From the NCBI GenBank assembly GCA_022605405.1, contig JABYQQ010000017.1:992001-1056000 (forward strand): DNA of 64,000 bases, in the 5' to 3' direction. The notes beneath the pieces were generated by a model. It had not been told where the DNA came from. It ran no database searches and was given only the letters and a program-made list of their open reading frames with translations. Shown one piece after another: positions 46,305-56,989 of this stretch. Numbering within the stretch: the stretch's first letter is position 1; every line of letters starts with the position of its first letter. Source of the stretch: Earliella scabrosa (lineage: Eukaryota > Basidiomycota > Agaricomycetes > Polyporales > Polyporaceae). Position numbers and translations under genes: made by a program.

Positions 46305-46921
46305 GAGTGGTAACGTCGAGGAGGAGGGTGTTATGGTCTCAGACTGTCCGAATACGCTATTTATGTAGGTGTGAGACGCTCCCTACCGCGGCGCGAGCTC
46401 AGTGCGTACCATTATCCTTGATATCTCGGAGCCTGTTGGCGGCCTTCACTGACAAGTCGTGGTCACTTGTAGCCGCCGCCGTGTGTCGGACGCGTACGCG
46501 AGCGACTAGTGGGGTGCTGACATGGGTTGTCGAACATAGTTGAGTGGCATGTATCGCACGTCCTCGTCGGGGTGGCACATACCAGTTCATTTCTTCTTTC
46601 GGAGAGTGCCAACACGAGTCTTACTAGTGGCATCGCCACCCCAAGTTTCTGTCCTTCGCCTGCCTAATACGAGCATTGCCGGATCGAGTCGAGATCTCCT
46701 GTCAATCGCCATCGGATCTCGGCCTATGCCGGATTTCAACTTCTTGCAGCGGAGTACTGACACTGCTTGTTAGCATACACCAAAGTCGCAATATGCTACA
46801 ACACCGCGGCCGCGCGCGCGGACTAGCGGTTCCACTACAGGAGAGCCTCCTCCTACAGCCGGATACATAAGCCGCGAGCTCGCCTGAACTTCGCGTCACC
46901 CTGACCTAGTACCGACTCAAG
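46305..46921. other. Intergenic between divergent orphans
   Basis: About 620 bp between the divergent genes at 46304 (minus) and 46922 (plus). Short frames on both strands, none splice-consistent. A putative shared promoter region; no TATA box stands out. Confidence 0.35.
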
Positions 46922-48927
46922 ATGCAACGTCCACCTCAAGACCACCCGAGGTCGTCAACACCACTGCCGTTGCCGTGGCTGCAAGCAACGGGCTATGGCA
47001 ACTGGCTACTCCACCAGCCTCAACCTCGCACACTCCCTCCCACGCGCTCGTGGCTTCTGACCAACGAATGCTCTGATCGTGTCGCCGTGAGTGACAATAA
47101 GGACGGCTCCTCCGGTGTCGTTCGCACTGATGTCAAGCTTTGATTTATAGACGAGCGCTGCAGCAGCTTCGCTGCCGAACGCGATGCAGAGTACTGTCAC
47201 TCGCTGCGAGACAGCAACAGTACATAGCATGGAGGAGGCCTGCCGAATCCAAGTGAGCGATATTACGACCCGAGCTGGCGTCCGCACGTGTCTCACGATT
47301 CATTAGACAGGCTCTTTCTCGAATGGAGTCACATCATCCCAGGTTCATGTGAGCTTCGTACGTCGTACGGGTCTGCCGCGTCACGCTCATGCATATCCCC
47401 AGGATCACCCCACGCCGGTGCGCACCTACTCGTGTTCCTCTGTGCTGGGAATAGACAACGTGTTCGACACCGAGAATTGGACGTCGGAAGTGGTCCAATC
47501 AGAGGTGAGGCACTGTTCCCACCCTATAGGCACCTGCTGACATAGTCTGTCAAGCGTCGCTCAACACCATCTACGGAGAGCGCGTGGCTACAATCTGTGA
47601 CCGGAGCGTTGCGCAAACATTTTGCTGACCCTTCGGGTCGCGCCTTCACAGGTCGGTGCTGAAAGCGCCACTCTCTACGAGAAGTTAACCCTAACAGACT
47701 ATCTCAGAGATACCAACGACCTTCAACGGGCACCCGGCGGTGCTGATGGAATCATTTGCAGGGGATGTATCGTTCTGGCTCATCCCAACCTCGTCCGCGC
47801 CGGCGGACATTTCCGGCGACGTCACCCCCACGGCGCATGGACCCCATAATGACCAGCACTTGAGTGTGACCGCACCCTCTCTTCAGGCATCTCGAGAAGC
47901 ACCAGCTCTCGCTGATCGACCGCAGACATCCTATTACGGCTGGGATCTTCTCTATCCTGGTGACGAGGATGAGAGGTGAGGTCGCGGTCTGCCCTTCTCC
48001 GTTGAACCGACGCTCACCGTCACTACGTATAGCCTATGTGAGGACATGGAGGTCGTCATAGACCGCGAGACCCGGCTCCACGACACGCACGCTACAGCAC
48101 AGCAAGAGCAGAGGAGTGTTACCAGCATGAGTCTCGAGACTGCGCCTCTGGAGTGCGAGCACTCTCCGTCGCCGTCAGACGATAATGACTTGCAAGATTA
48201 TCCGGAGGTAACGTCAATGCTCAAACATCAACGTGCAGCTCAGCGCTAAGACCAGAAGGTTCAGGTTCGACACCTAGGTCGCGGAGAGCAAGCCGGGATG
48301 CCCCACAACATATCCCATGGCGTCGCTGTAACCAGCCCGGCCTCCTCGAACGTTGAACGAGAGGCTCGAGAAGCATCTTACACCAGCATATATCCCAGCA
48401 GCCTTTCTCCCTGGCGCCGAGTAGAGCCGGTCATAGGAGCACCGCTCGCAGCGAGCAGTCCAACCAGTCCAACTCCTTCGGACCGATGGCTCTATGGTTC
48501 ATCTATCGCCAGTCCAGCCCCGCTCCCTGCAAGTCGCGATATTCCGACGCAGTTGGCTGCAGCAGCTGTGGACGCTGTCCGCCTCCCTGACACGCTGGCG
48601 TGCAGTGATGGATCAGAAGTCACGGCAGTCGCCAATAGCTTGGTCCAACGCTCGCTAGACGGTGTCAATATCCATCCTATGCATTCGATGAAGGCGGCTC
48701 GCCCGTGTGACTATAGTCAGCCGACCCTTAGAAGGTGATCCACTACGATATATGACACGCTCTCCCACTCACGAGTGCTCCTCACCAGGAGCCAACGCAT
48801 TCGCCAGAGGCAACTACAAGGGCCAGCTCAGCCGGCGGGCAAAGCAGCAGTCCACGAACAGTCCAAGAAGAGAAAGTATTCACGAACCCCTCGCAAGTCT
48901 TGCGTGCGTTCCAGACGCATCCAATGA
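46922..48927 (+). CDS. Nine-exon disordered orphan, 520 aa
   Basis: Exons 46922-47086, 47151-47252, 47307-47342, 47403-47504, 47546-47651, 47708-47975, 48033-48207, 48265-48734 and 48789-48927 join in phase to 520 aa. Most of the protein is Ser/Pro/Ala/Thr-rich and acidic in the middle (WDLLYPGDEDER, ECEHSPSPSDDNDLQDY), with a possibly folded stretch around exon 6 (HPAVLMESFAGDVSFWLIPT). The end is very basic (SKKRKYSRTPRKSCVRSRR), suggesting nuclear or nucleic-acid contact. The last exon is also open in a second frame containing NPSQVLRAFQTHPMTPFVDML, so its phase is less certain than the others. One intron is only 41 nt. No known domain. Confidence 0.55.
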
Positions 48928-50163
48928 CCCCATTTGTTGATATGCTGCAGTGTCCATATGTATTGTACATTACGTCATAATTCCAGCTCTTCGCCACGCT
49001 GCTACCGTGGCAGGGACAATATCGCGACCGCACTCCGTGGTTTCGCCACACCAGACGAGAATTGTGCGGCGTTGACTCGGGATAGGTCAGACGCGTCACT
49101 CGCAGTACACCCCGATGCCGGTCAGCGGGAGAGAAGTGCAGCGTCCCGACCGGAAATTGTGCCACCCGGCTAGAGCCTGCAGGCAGCTATAGCCCAGCAC
49201 GCTGTATCAGCTGTGGTCAATCGAGATACGGCGTAGACGGCCGCCGAGCTCCGACACTTACCTGCTGTGGATATTTACGGATATGGTATAGCATACGTTC
49301 ATGCAAGTATCATGCTCGTCCCCTGTGCCACTCGGAGTAGGACGGTGAAGGTGCAGCGCGGATCCGGACTGACGGTGATGACGGTGCGCCTATGCTCGCG
49401 AGATCTCCGTCATGTTACGCGATGAGCAAGGATGGGACATCCATGCACATGGCCAAAGACCGCCGACCGTTCGGTGAGTCAGCATGTCCCACTGTGTATG
49501 AGCTGAGTGATGGCCAAGTATACCGAGCATGTGTGCTTACTATGTCGAAACAGTTGAATGCCCGAACAAAGGACTGATGGGTTTGCGTGGTGGCGGTATG
49601 GCGATAATCGTGCGCGCGCGGTGCAAGGATGGCCATGGGCAGCGTGCTTGAGCGCGCCCGAGCGCGGAGCGGGTGGGCGAGCGCGAGATTGGGAGTCTGA
49701 ACCGTGGGGCCCAATCGTTGCGGACCTGCTGTAAACTTACCCCAACGCTCTGGCACGGACCGATGAGTGTCGGCCACGCGCGATCCCGCCCACCACCATA
49801 TTTGGAAGTTCGCCCGCCCGCCCGCCCGCCCGCCCGCCCGCCATCGTATAGGCGCCTTCGCGAGGTCTTGACGGTAGTCCTACAGGCGCCATCTGGCAGG
49901 TGAATACCGAGCGTATTCGCACCGATATTCAATGCACCAATGGAAGCATGCATTGACGGTAGAAAGTACATTCGGGACGCACTCAGAACCGAGTAGCGCC
50001 GCCACGCAGTGAGAAACAGCTAGGTCGAAGGCAAAAGATACATTGTACAGGGAGGAGCGATGGGGTAGAACGACTGTTGCGAGGCGACGTCCAAGGAAAC
50101 AAATGGAGGCCTAGGCCCTGGTCAAGTCGACGACGTTCGGTCATTTCGTCGATTCTTGGGAAT
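48928..50163. other. Intergenic with GC microsatellite
   Basis: No gene is supported. Overlapping frames at 49400-49970 are GC-driven. A pure CCCG repeat lies at 49811-49842. Confidence 0.4.
49811..49842 (+). repeat. CCCG tetranucleotide microsatellite
   Basis: Eight uninterrupted cgcc/cccg units. It lies in non-coding sequence. Confidence 0.9.
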
Positions 50164-50513
50164 CTATGAGTAAAGTTCGCTAGAATAAAGGCTGTTCAAC
50201 GCACTGAGCATGGCTAGGAGGCGAGCCATCAAGTCCTCGGCACGACGAGAGATATCCTCCCCTCTAGCGCGCGCACTCTCCAAGTCGCGGTTCATCCGGG
50301 CCATCCTCTCCCTGGAGTTGCGCTCTGCCTTCCGACGTTCAAGCTGAGTCATGCGCAACTCAATAGCGAGAGCACCTGTATCATGAGGTGACCGTGAGCA
50401 GGGAGACATCCGGATACAAATCATGAGTACAAACGAAGAGACGACGACTCAGAGTCGTTGGAAGGCGCATCTCCATCGTTAGACGGGCGGGGAAGGTTGG
50501 AAGGAGAAGACAT
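50164..50513 (-). CDS. Small coiled-coil orphan, 96 aa
   Basis: Exon 1 is 50435-50513 (ATG at 50513), the intron is 50376-50434 (59 nt, gtttgt...acag) and exon 2 is 50164-50375, in phase, giving 96 aa. The first 27 residues are Ser/Asn/Pro-rich (SSPSNLPRPSNDGDAPSND). The rest is one long basic-acidic helix (RMTQLERRKAERNSRERMAR, SARARGEDISRRAEDLMARL) typical of a coiled coil. A TTATTTATA element lies about 55-65 bp upstream of the ATG and is a reasonable TATA box. Family unknown; similar in style to the coiled-coil gene at 23616. Confidence 0.6.
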
Positions 50514-52345
50514 GTTGAAGAAGGCGGTCGCGGTGAAAGTGGAGGACGCAACCTGGCCGTAGGAAGGGTATAAATAACCGAGACTCACAAAGGTGCTTTT
50601 GCAGTCCGCGCTGGCCGAGGTAGCTTGGGCCATAGCGAGCTATAGTGGCAGGTTCAACCACAAAGGCCATTGACGTTGTGTCAAAGCTCAGCATTGAACA
50701 TGATCATGAGCATTCAATCCCAGGCCTAGGGCGACCACAAGCGTGCTCGCGACCACTCCATTGAGGTCGGTCTAAGGTCTATAAACAAAAGATTGTGAGC
50801 GAGCTCGCATAGCTATACGCAATAGCGCACCAAGCCAGCTTGTATCCCCGCGGCGCGGGGCCTGAGCGCGCACATCCTAGCTATAGTCCGAGGCGTAGTA
50901 GTAGAAGGAGGAGGAGGATAGTTGCAGACGACGCGTATGCGCGCGCGAGATCGATCATGCGTGATCTGAGGGCCTAGGCTCGCCACGAGGTCTAGGCTCA
51001 GCCACCGGCCCGGCGGACCGGTAAGCTAGCCTTTTGTTATCCTATTACGACTACCGTAAGCCTAGCTTTTTCATACCTCGTTAACAAATTCCGTTCCTCT
51101 CGCCTTTGCGCCGCCTCATGTGGGTGCCATGACAATGTGTAGGAACGTTTATCAAAATGCCTGCTAACTTCTCTCATTCCGGTGCTGCAACGGCCGGGGC
51201 GATTGCTCCTCAGGATAGGCTCACCTGATGGACACATCTGTGCGGTAGACTTCATCGCTCAGCTAGTTGACCGAATATGTTGATCGTTGAAAGGGCGATG
51301 GTAGCCGCTAACATAATCGGCAGGCCTTTAGCAGCCTTACGCGCCCTGTAAGTTAAGCATTCGGACAGAGTTTGAAGCGTGCTGTGCCGATCACGGAAAG
51401 ATGGGTAAATGCCTTAAGACCTTTATGTCTTGCTTATATCATGCTGCGCCCTATGAGAGCAAAGGCTCATATCAGATGCACAAAGCGCATGGCGAGTGGG
51501 AAGAGATTGGTCACCTTGGGAGTGGTGAAAGTTATCGGTAGGCTTTCAGGCAATATATAGACGAATGTCATTGGAGAAGACTTTTGGGTTACACAGAAGT
51601 TTAAGTTATGGTTTAGTCAAAAGGGTGAGTTATCACTGCCATTTCGTCAACAATTAGTGCCAACAATAGGTATGCCTTTTCTCCACAGATCAGTCAACAT
51701 ACACGCCCTCAGAAAGGGTGATCCCCTCGTAGTGGGAAGCCGGCGTGCGCCTTGTTCGTCCATGTCTTGCCTTTCGGCCACAATCATCCTTCCCTTTCTC
51801 CTCCACCACCTCCCCCGACTTTGTTGTCTTGGTTATCCATGCTCATGTACGCTCTTGAACGACACAATTGTCCAGCCAGCTCTAGCTCTTCTGCTGCGCC
51901 GTAGACATCCTGGGAACTGGTTCTTGGTTACGTTTGTGGTTCTCGACCACATGGAGCGATCGCGAACGGCCCTTATGATGCCTTACTCAAGGACTCTTCG
52001 CTGAACGCTCTGACTGCCGTAATCTGAAGGCTTCCTGCGTGATCCCGCCTCTGTTGTGTTCTTTATGGCTCCTCCATTCCTTCGGTCTATCACGACGGTT
52101 GGGCTGGACCAAGCACGGCTCCCAGTGGCTCCCATAGTTGTCATTCTCCTCGCGTCTGGCTGTTGAATATGTATCGAATCGTGCTCGCTATTGGCCCATT
52201 GACACTGTTCAAACTGAGTGAAAGATGATCGTGCGATGTCTTGCAGGCTCGAGCCTCGCGCCAAATCCCGCTTGTGTGCACCCCGAATAATTGTTCGAGT
52301 GACCCACCCCCCTTCCGAGTGATGGTACGAGGCGTGGTCCTATTC
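50514..52345. other. Gene-poor stretch, somewhat AT-richer
   Basis: No splice-consistent gene. The part 51250-51700 is visibly lower in GC than its surroundings and has plus-strand frames of about 60 codons (RWVNALRPLCLAYIMLRPMR) that I cannot assign. It could be a decayed element. Confidence 0.35.
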
Positions 52346-54110
52346 TCATCTGCGTGAGTCCGTGTATGCATGCGTCTCCGTCATGTTTGCGCGCTTTCTG
52401 CGGGCCTTCGACGAAGACAAATGTCAGCTTGAGGTGCAGCAAAGGTGGCCCAAATAATACTTACCAAGTACGAGAACCTTCCGGCCCCGTGCAGCACCGC
52501 TCGAGATCGTGCCTCCGCCTCCTCCCGTGCCTGCCCGTATAGGATTGGTCTAGCGTTCGGGATGTCGAAGTATTGATGACCGGCATCTCCGGGGAATCGC
52601 ACGTCGTTGGTGCTCCATCGACGACGCCAACGACGATGCCCTGGGAGCGGTGGGCGAGACAGCGTCTCATAGTCCCAGTAGAGGACAGAGTCGTCCTTGA
52701 CCCGTCCCTTCGCGATCGTCTGCTGCTTGCTCTGCTCCAGTCTGTCTGCTAACACGTGTTGCGTTGGTGTATACCACAGGCGCTTCCCCAAACCTAGGGT
52801 CATAGGCCGAAATCCGGGTCATTCAGTGGGTTATGTCACCAAAGCGACCTGGCACACGTACCAGGAACATCGCGGTCTATGTTGACGGAGACGCTGAAAT
52901 CGGGTCCTTGAGAGTCGTCGGCAAGTCGGAGAAGGATCTGCTCTCTCCACCATAGTTCATTGTACTTGGGGTCATTCTCATGGAATGTGAAAGCAAGTTG
53001 ACGCAGCTTGCCATATGACCTCAATCGGCGTATGCCCTCTACTACGTGCTCCCCACAGATAGTAGTCAACAATCCTGCGCGAGCGGTGTAGAATGCGAGG
53101 TGATCGAGGTGAATGCGAATTGTGTGGAGGACGTGTCCAGACGACACCGAGTCGAGGATGGCACCAATCATCCATGATTGGTCTTGTAAGTGAGTCGGTG
53201 GATCCGAGTCCTTCAACTGGGGCTCGATTGTGCTGCTGAATCGGAGAGACAGGACTTCAAGGTGTTCAGCCGTTTTGAGGCATTCCTTCACGCTATCTAG
53301 GAATGCGCGTATGAATGTAGTAGTGGAATCACCGGATCCTCTGCTGACCTGCAAGGTTCTGGGAAAGGCGGAGTTCTAGCTGTCTCAGTGAACCTCCGAA
53401 AAAACCTGGTGCAACGTTGAGTAATCCGGAGTAATCCTGGTGACCATGCCACGGTCGGATATGAACTTCGGCTCCGGCTCCGAATGATCAGTGGACAGAT
53501 GGAGACGCACTATAATCGTGAGGGTTTGGAGAGCTTGGCATCTTCGGATTGTAGGATCACGTGAAGGTATGTATTCATTGACATGGAGCCTTCGGAAGTT
53601 CTTCGAGTAGAACGGGAGTTGCAGAAAGAGTTCTTGAAGAGATGGAAGTGACCACATGTAGCGCCAAATGTGACGATAGGCCTCTGACGACCATACGATT
53701 ATTGATAGTTGGGTGATAGTGGTACGCCTCCAAAGGTGTAGTCCGACATCGGCATACCACGGAGGATACTTATTCCAGTTGTTGTAGAGCTTCAGAGCGA
53801 AACAATTCTTCAGCAGATGCGGAAGCGGCATCCGCGCGAAGGGGGTATAGTGACTGGGGCCGACGGTGAGCACTCGAACAAGATCCGCAAGAGGCGGTCG
53901 ACTGAGCAAAGTCCGTATAAGGAGTTCGATGTGGGAAGATGAATCGACGTCGACCTCGTAGAGGAGATTGAACTGGCAACGGGAGACCCAGGCTGTACAG
54001 ACGAGGGCGAGCTGACGCCAGGTAGGATATGAATTGGATCGGGGCACATCCTCGCGACATTGGTCGATGATTAGCTCGCAAACCTCTTGGGGAATACGGC
54101 AATTTTCCAT
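52346..54110 (-). CDS. F-box protein, 530 aa
   Basis: Exons 53394-54110 (ATG at 54110), 52862-53348, 52465-52793 and 52346-52405 join in phase to 530 aa. Residues about 4-50 are an F-box of the polypore type (IPQEVCELIIDQC, then WRQLALVCTAWVSRCQFNLLY). The remainder alternates strands and helices like divergent leucine-rich repeats (LLIRTLLSRPPLADLVRVLTVG, IWRYMWSLPSLQELFLQLPFY, LEVLSLRFSSTIEPQL). The third exon is more polar (LSRPPLPGHRRWRRRW) and the end is ARRKRANMTETH. F-box proteins recruit substrates to SCF ubiquitin ligases through Skp1. This family is greatly expanded in Agaricomycetes. The join into exons 3-4 is supported by a clean 68-nt intron; otherwise the frame would stop at 52836. 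Confidence 0.8.
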
Positions 54111-54247
54111 CTTGTGCTGCTGCCAAGATGAGAGGGGAACTTGACTCGGGGTGAGTCGGTGACTCGCCGCGGTTGGAGCAAGCGGGCTAATATGAGTTGT
54201 TCATAAGATTCCCATGAGAACTTCAAGTTGGTTGCACCGCCGCCAGG

Positions 54248-54550
54248 CCCCTACCACCGCCTCAGAAATCCTGGGTCTACTTACTCTACCCAAAGGGGCG
54301 TATTGCACTGTGGCACGCAGGCGGTTCGTGAGCTATTACGATCTCTGCGAGGTTCTCGCAACCGGAGCAATCGTGTGGTTCGCAAAAGCACCGAGTAAGA
54401 GTGTCACTGCTGGTCCGTGCCACCAGTAGGCGTAACACTAGTACCACCGCCTCGGGCATTCTGGGACTACTCTAGCCAAGGGAGCGTATAGCAGTGCAGC
54501 ACGTAACTTCGTGAGCTATCACGATACCTGCGAATGCGGTGACTGGACTC
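54248..54550 (+). repeat. Degenerate tandem duplication, about 185-190 bp unit
   Basis: taccaccgcctc occurs at 54252 and 54442, and ttcgtgagctat at 54325 and 54508, with recognisable similarity between (gggcgtattgcactg versus ggagcgtatagcagtg). Two imperfect copies; the overlapping open frames are not convincing genes. Confidence 0.65.
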
Positions 54551-55580
54551 TGGTCGCATGTCCCACGGAAGATGGGCTTGCCGTCAAAGGATGTGCTTGT
54601 GCCGCGATGCACATCATTCCATATGTATTATCAGGTCGCACTGCTAGTCACAGACGGACCAATGAGGTGTTTTATGTGCTGAAAAGAGTCCCAGAAGCAT
54701 ATTCGTCTTGCAGCAACACAAACATTTCCCGGCGCTCACCCTACCAAATTTGGGACGAGAAGCGCCCAATGCTTGACATACGCCAGCACGTAAGTTATAT
54801 GTGATAGTGGCATCCTATTGCTTCTGGGTGTGTTTTTCTACTCGTAGAAGGACCTCATATAGTGACAAAATATTTGACAGAGTGATCGTGAGATGACATG
54901 GATAAAGTGCAATCAGGACCCTGGAGGACCCCTCTCCCCACTCTCAGCCTCCTCGACGCGCAGCAAAAACATCGAGCTCGAATACGCCTAGCACCAATGG
55001 CACAAGCAAGCACATACGGCCACATCTCACCGGAATGCCAGCGATCTGGAATGTACAGTACAGTGCGACAATGAAATGAAATGGCCGTACGGCAGTCGCG
55101 GCCTGCAGCACAAGTCGAACGATGACGTCACCATAAGCGTTTACACTTCGGCGAGTTCGGGCCGACCGAAGTCAGTGCCTGGCTGACAGAGTTTGGTGCG
55201 CACTAATGGGACGACCAGGGGAGTCGGGACGACAACGTATACGTATGGGACAATGTCGGTTCGCGGACTTGAAGACAAACGGACGTAGGCTGGCGAACAT
55301 GGGGGCGCAGACGTCGATGGGGATGCAATAGATTACTCACTAGACTGGACGGGACGGGATTGAACCTTCCCTTCTCGAACATCGAAACTCGGCATCGCCT
55401 GGCCGCACGGCGAAGAAGAGATGCGTGAGTGTGCAGCCACAACAAGCGCGGAGACGAGGTCGCGGAGGTGAGAGAGAAGGCCGAAGGCTTGTGCTTCTCC
55501 CGCTATGCGGGGAAGAGGCTTGATGGAGAAGAAGGGGGTCGCCGTTTGGGACGCTCGAGAGTCGCCGACGCACGTCTTCT

Positions 55581-55632
55581 TGCTACGAATGGCAGGGGAG
55601 CAGCTCTGCTACGAATGGCAGGGGAGCAGCTC
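55581..55632 (+). repeat. 26-bp perfect tandem repeat, two copies
   Basis: The unit begins tgctacgaatggcagggg and repeats exactly from 55607. Confidence 0.9.
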
Positions 55633-56873
55633 GAGCAATGCCAGTGCTCGATGCCACGGTGGCAAAAGTCGCATTGAGTGGACAGAATTCGGGCGAAGAG
55701 AGCGGATGTTAGGAGCTCGTTCTGAGCATTCGGGCATGTGAGTCAGACTCAGAGGTTCCCTTCGAAGCCGTTCAGAGACCAAAGCAGCTAGCGTGCGGGC
55801 CATGCGACGGCGGTCGGCACGAGACGAGGTAACCGGCGGCGGGGCGAAGGCCGAATGGTCGCCCTGGACGCGCGAGGTAAGTGGCGGCTGGTGGCGGGCG
55901 ATGCTAAGTACGATCGCGCGACAACGGCTTGTTCGCGTCGCACCGTGCACGAGTCGGGACGCACCCAGCCGACGGCGGTCGAGCAAGACGAGGAGATGGG
56001 GAGGGGAGGTCTGGAGAGGGATTACCAACGTGGATGGACATCTGACGTGCCAGCGAGCGGACACAAGAGCAAGAGAGTGGCTAATCAAAATGCGCACAGT
56101 AAGTGGCGGACCTGGTTCCTGGACGAGCTCGCGAACTAGCCGCCTCGACCTGAAGAGCTGATGAGTTGGCGACTCGCGGGGCCGAAAGCGCGAACCACGA
56201 GGAGGCGATGTGGCCTGGCCCAAACGCGTCAGTCGTGGAGGAACGAATCACTTTTTGGGAGAGCGCGGCATGGGAGGACCGGCAGCGGACAAAGGCTGGG
56301 GCGGGAGGGACGAGAGGTGATAAATTTGCAGGCGCGTAAGGCGGGCACATGGCGAACATCGATCGCGCAGTTTCCATATGCGCACGAGGGCGGTAACTTT
56401 CTTGCCCGACGCGACGCGGCCACTGCAACGCCACGCCACGCTCGCCCTCTCTGCTCGATCGCCGATCGGGTTGTGTCTCCGCGTCATGCGTGCGTTGGTG
56501 GCGCACAGCAACCTCTCTCTCCTCGTCCTCGTCGGCTGCGAGCGCGGCGCTGCGTCCGACGACGCGCGCGAGAGGCGGGACGCGCCCAAGGAATGCGTGC
56601 GGGGCCGCGGGGGCGGGGGCGGGGTTCCCAGGACGGGGGTTGGCGCGTGCGGGGAAGCTTCTGCGCGTTTCTGACGATGTAAATTTCGCGGTAGCCGGTG
56701 TTCGCAGCGATTCTTGGATGATGAACTCTCCACTCGCGCATCAAGCCCATCAATCTCTAGTTCGTGCGCTCCCCACAGATCTGGGGTGTGCCTGGGTCAC
56801 CCGACCGCGACCTCGCCGGTCCGCAACACGCTCCACATGTGCTCGCCTACCCTCCTGGACCTCTCTCGCATCC

Positions 56874-56880
56874 TATAAAT
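56874..56880 (+). promoter_or_regulatory. TATA box of the hexose transporter gene
   Basis: TATAAAT lies 110 bp upstream of the ATG at 56990 and is followed by a CT-rich leader (ccattcccc, ccttcc), typical of strongly expressed fungal genes. Confidence 0.6.
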
Positions 56881-56989
56881 CGCCCCGCATGCCTTCGCCA
56901 TTCCCCGGTTGTGGTCCTCAGCTTCGTGCTCCCCATCCAGCCTTCCGGAAAGCCTCCGTCCGCGCTGCTCCCGGATTCCCTTCGCAAAA

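Larger units (their letters stand above)
54551..56989. other. Gene-free boundary zone
   Basis: From the F-box gene to the hexose transporter I see no supported gene. Frames of 100-200 codons at 55600-56740 occur on both strands at once and are Arg/Ser/Pro-rich, a GC artefact. The segment includes a perfect 26-bp tandem repeat at 55581-55632. It separates the orphan island from the conserved block. Confidence 0.5.

Noticed and set aside
51250..51700. Mitochondrial DNA insertion in the lower-GC stretch
   Set aside because: The composition is only moderately AT-rich, and no mitochondrial gene is recognisable.
55600..56750. Long overlapping frames on both strands (up to about 200 codons)
   Set aside because: Frames are open on several strands at once, rich in Arg, Ser and Pro, with no splice logic. 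This is typical of GC-rich non-coding DNA.
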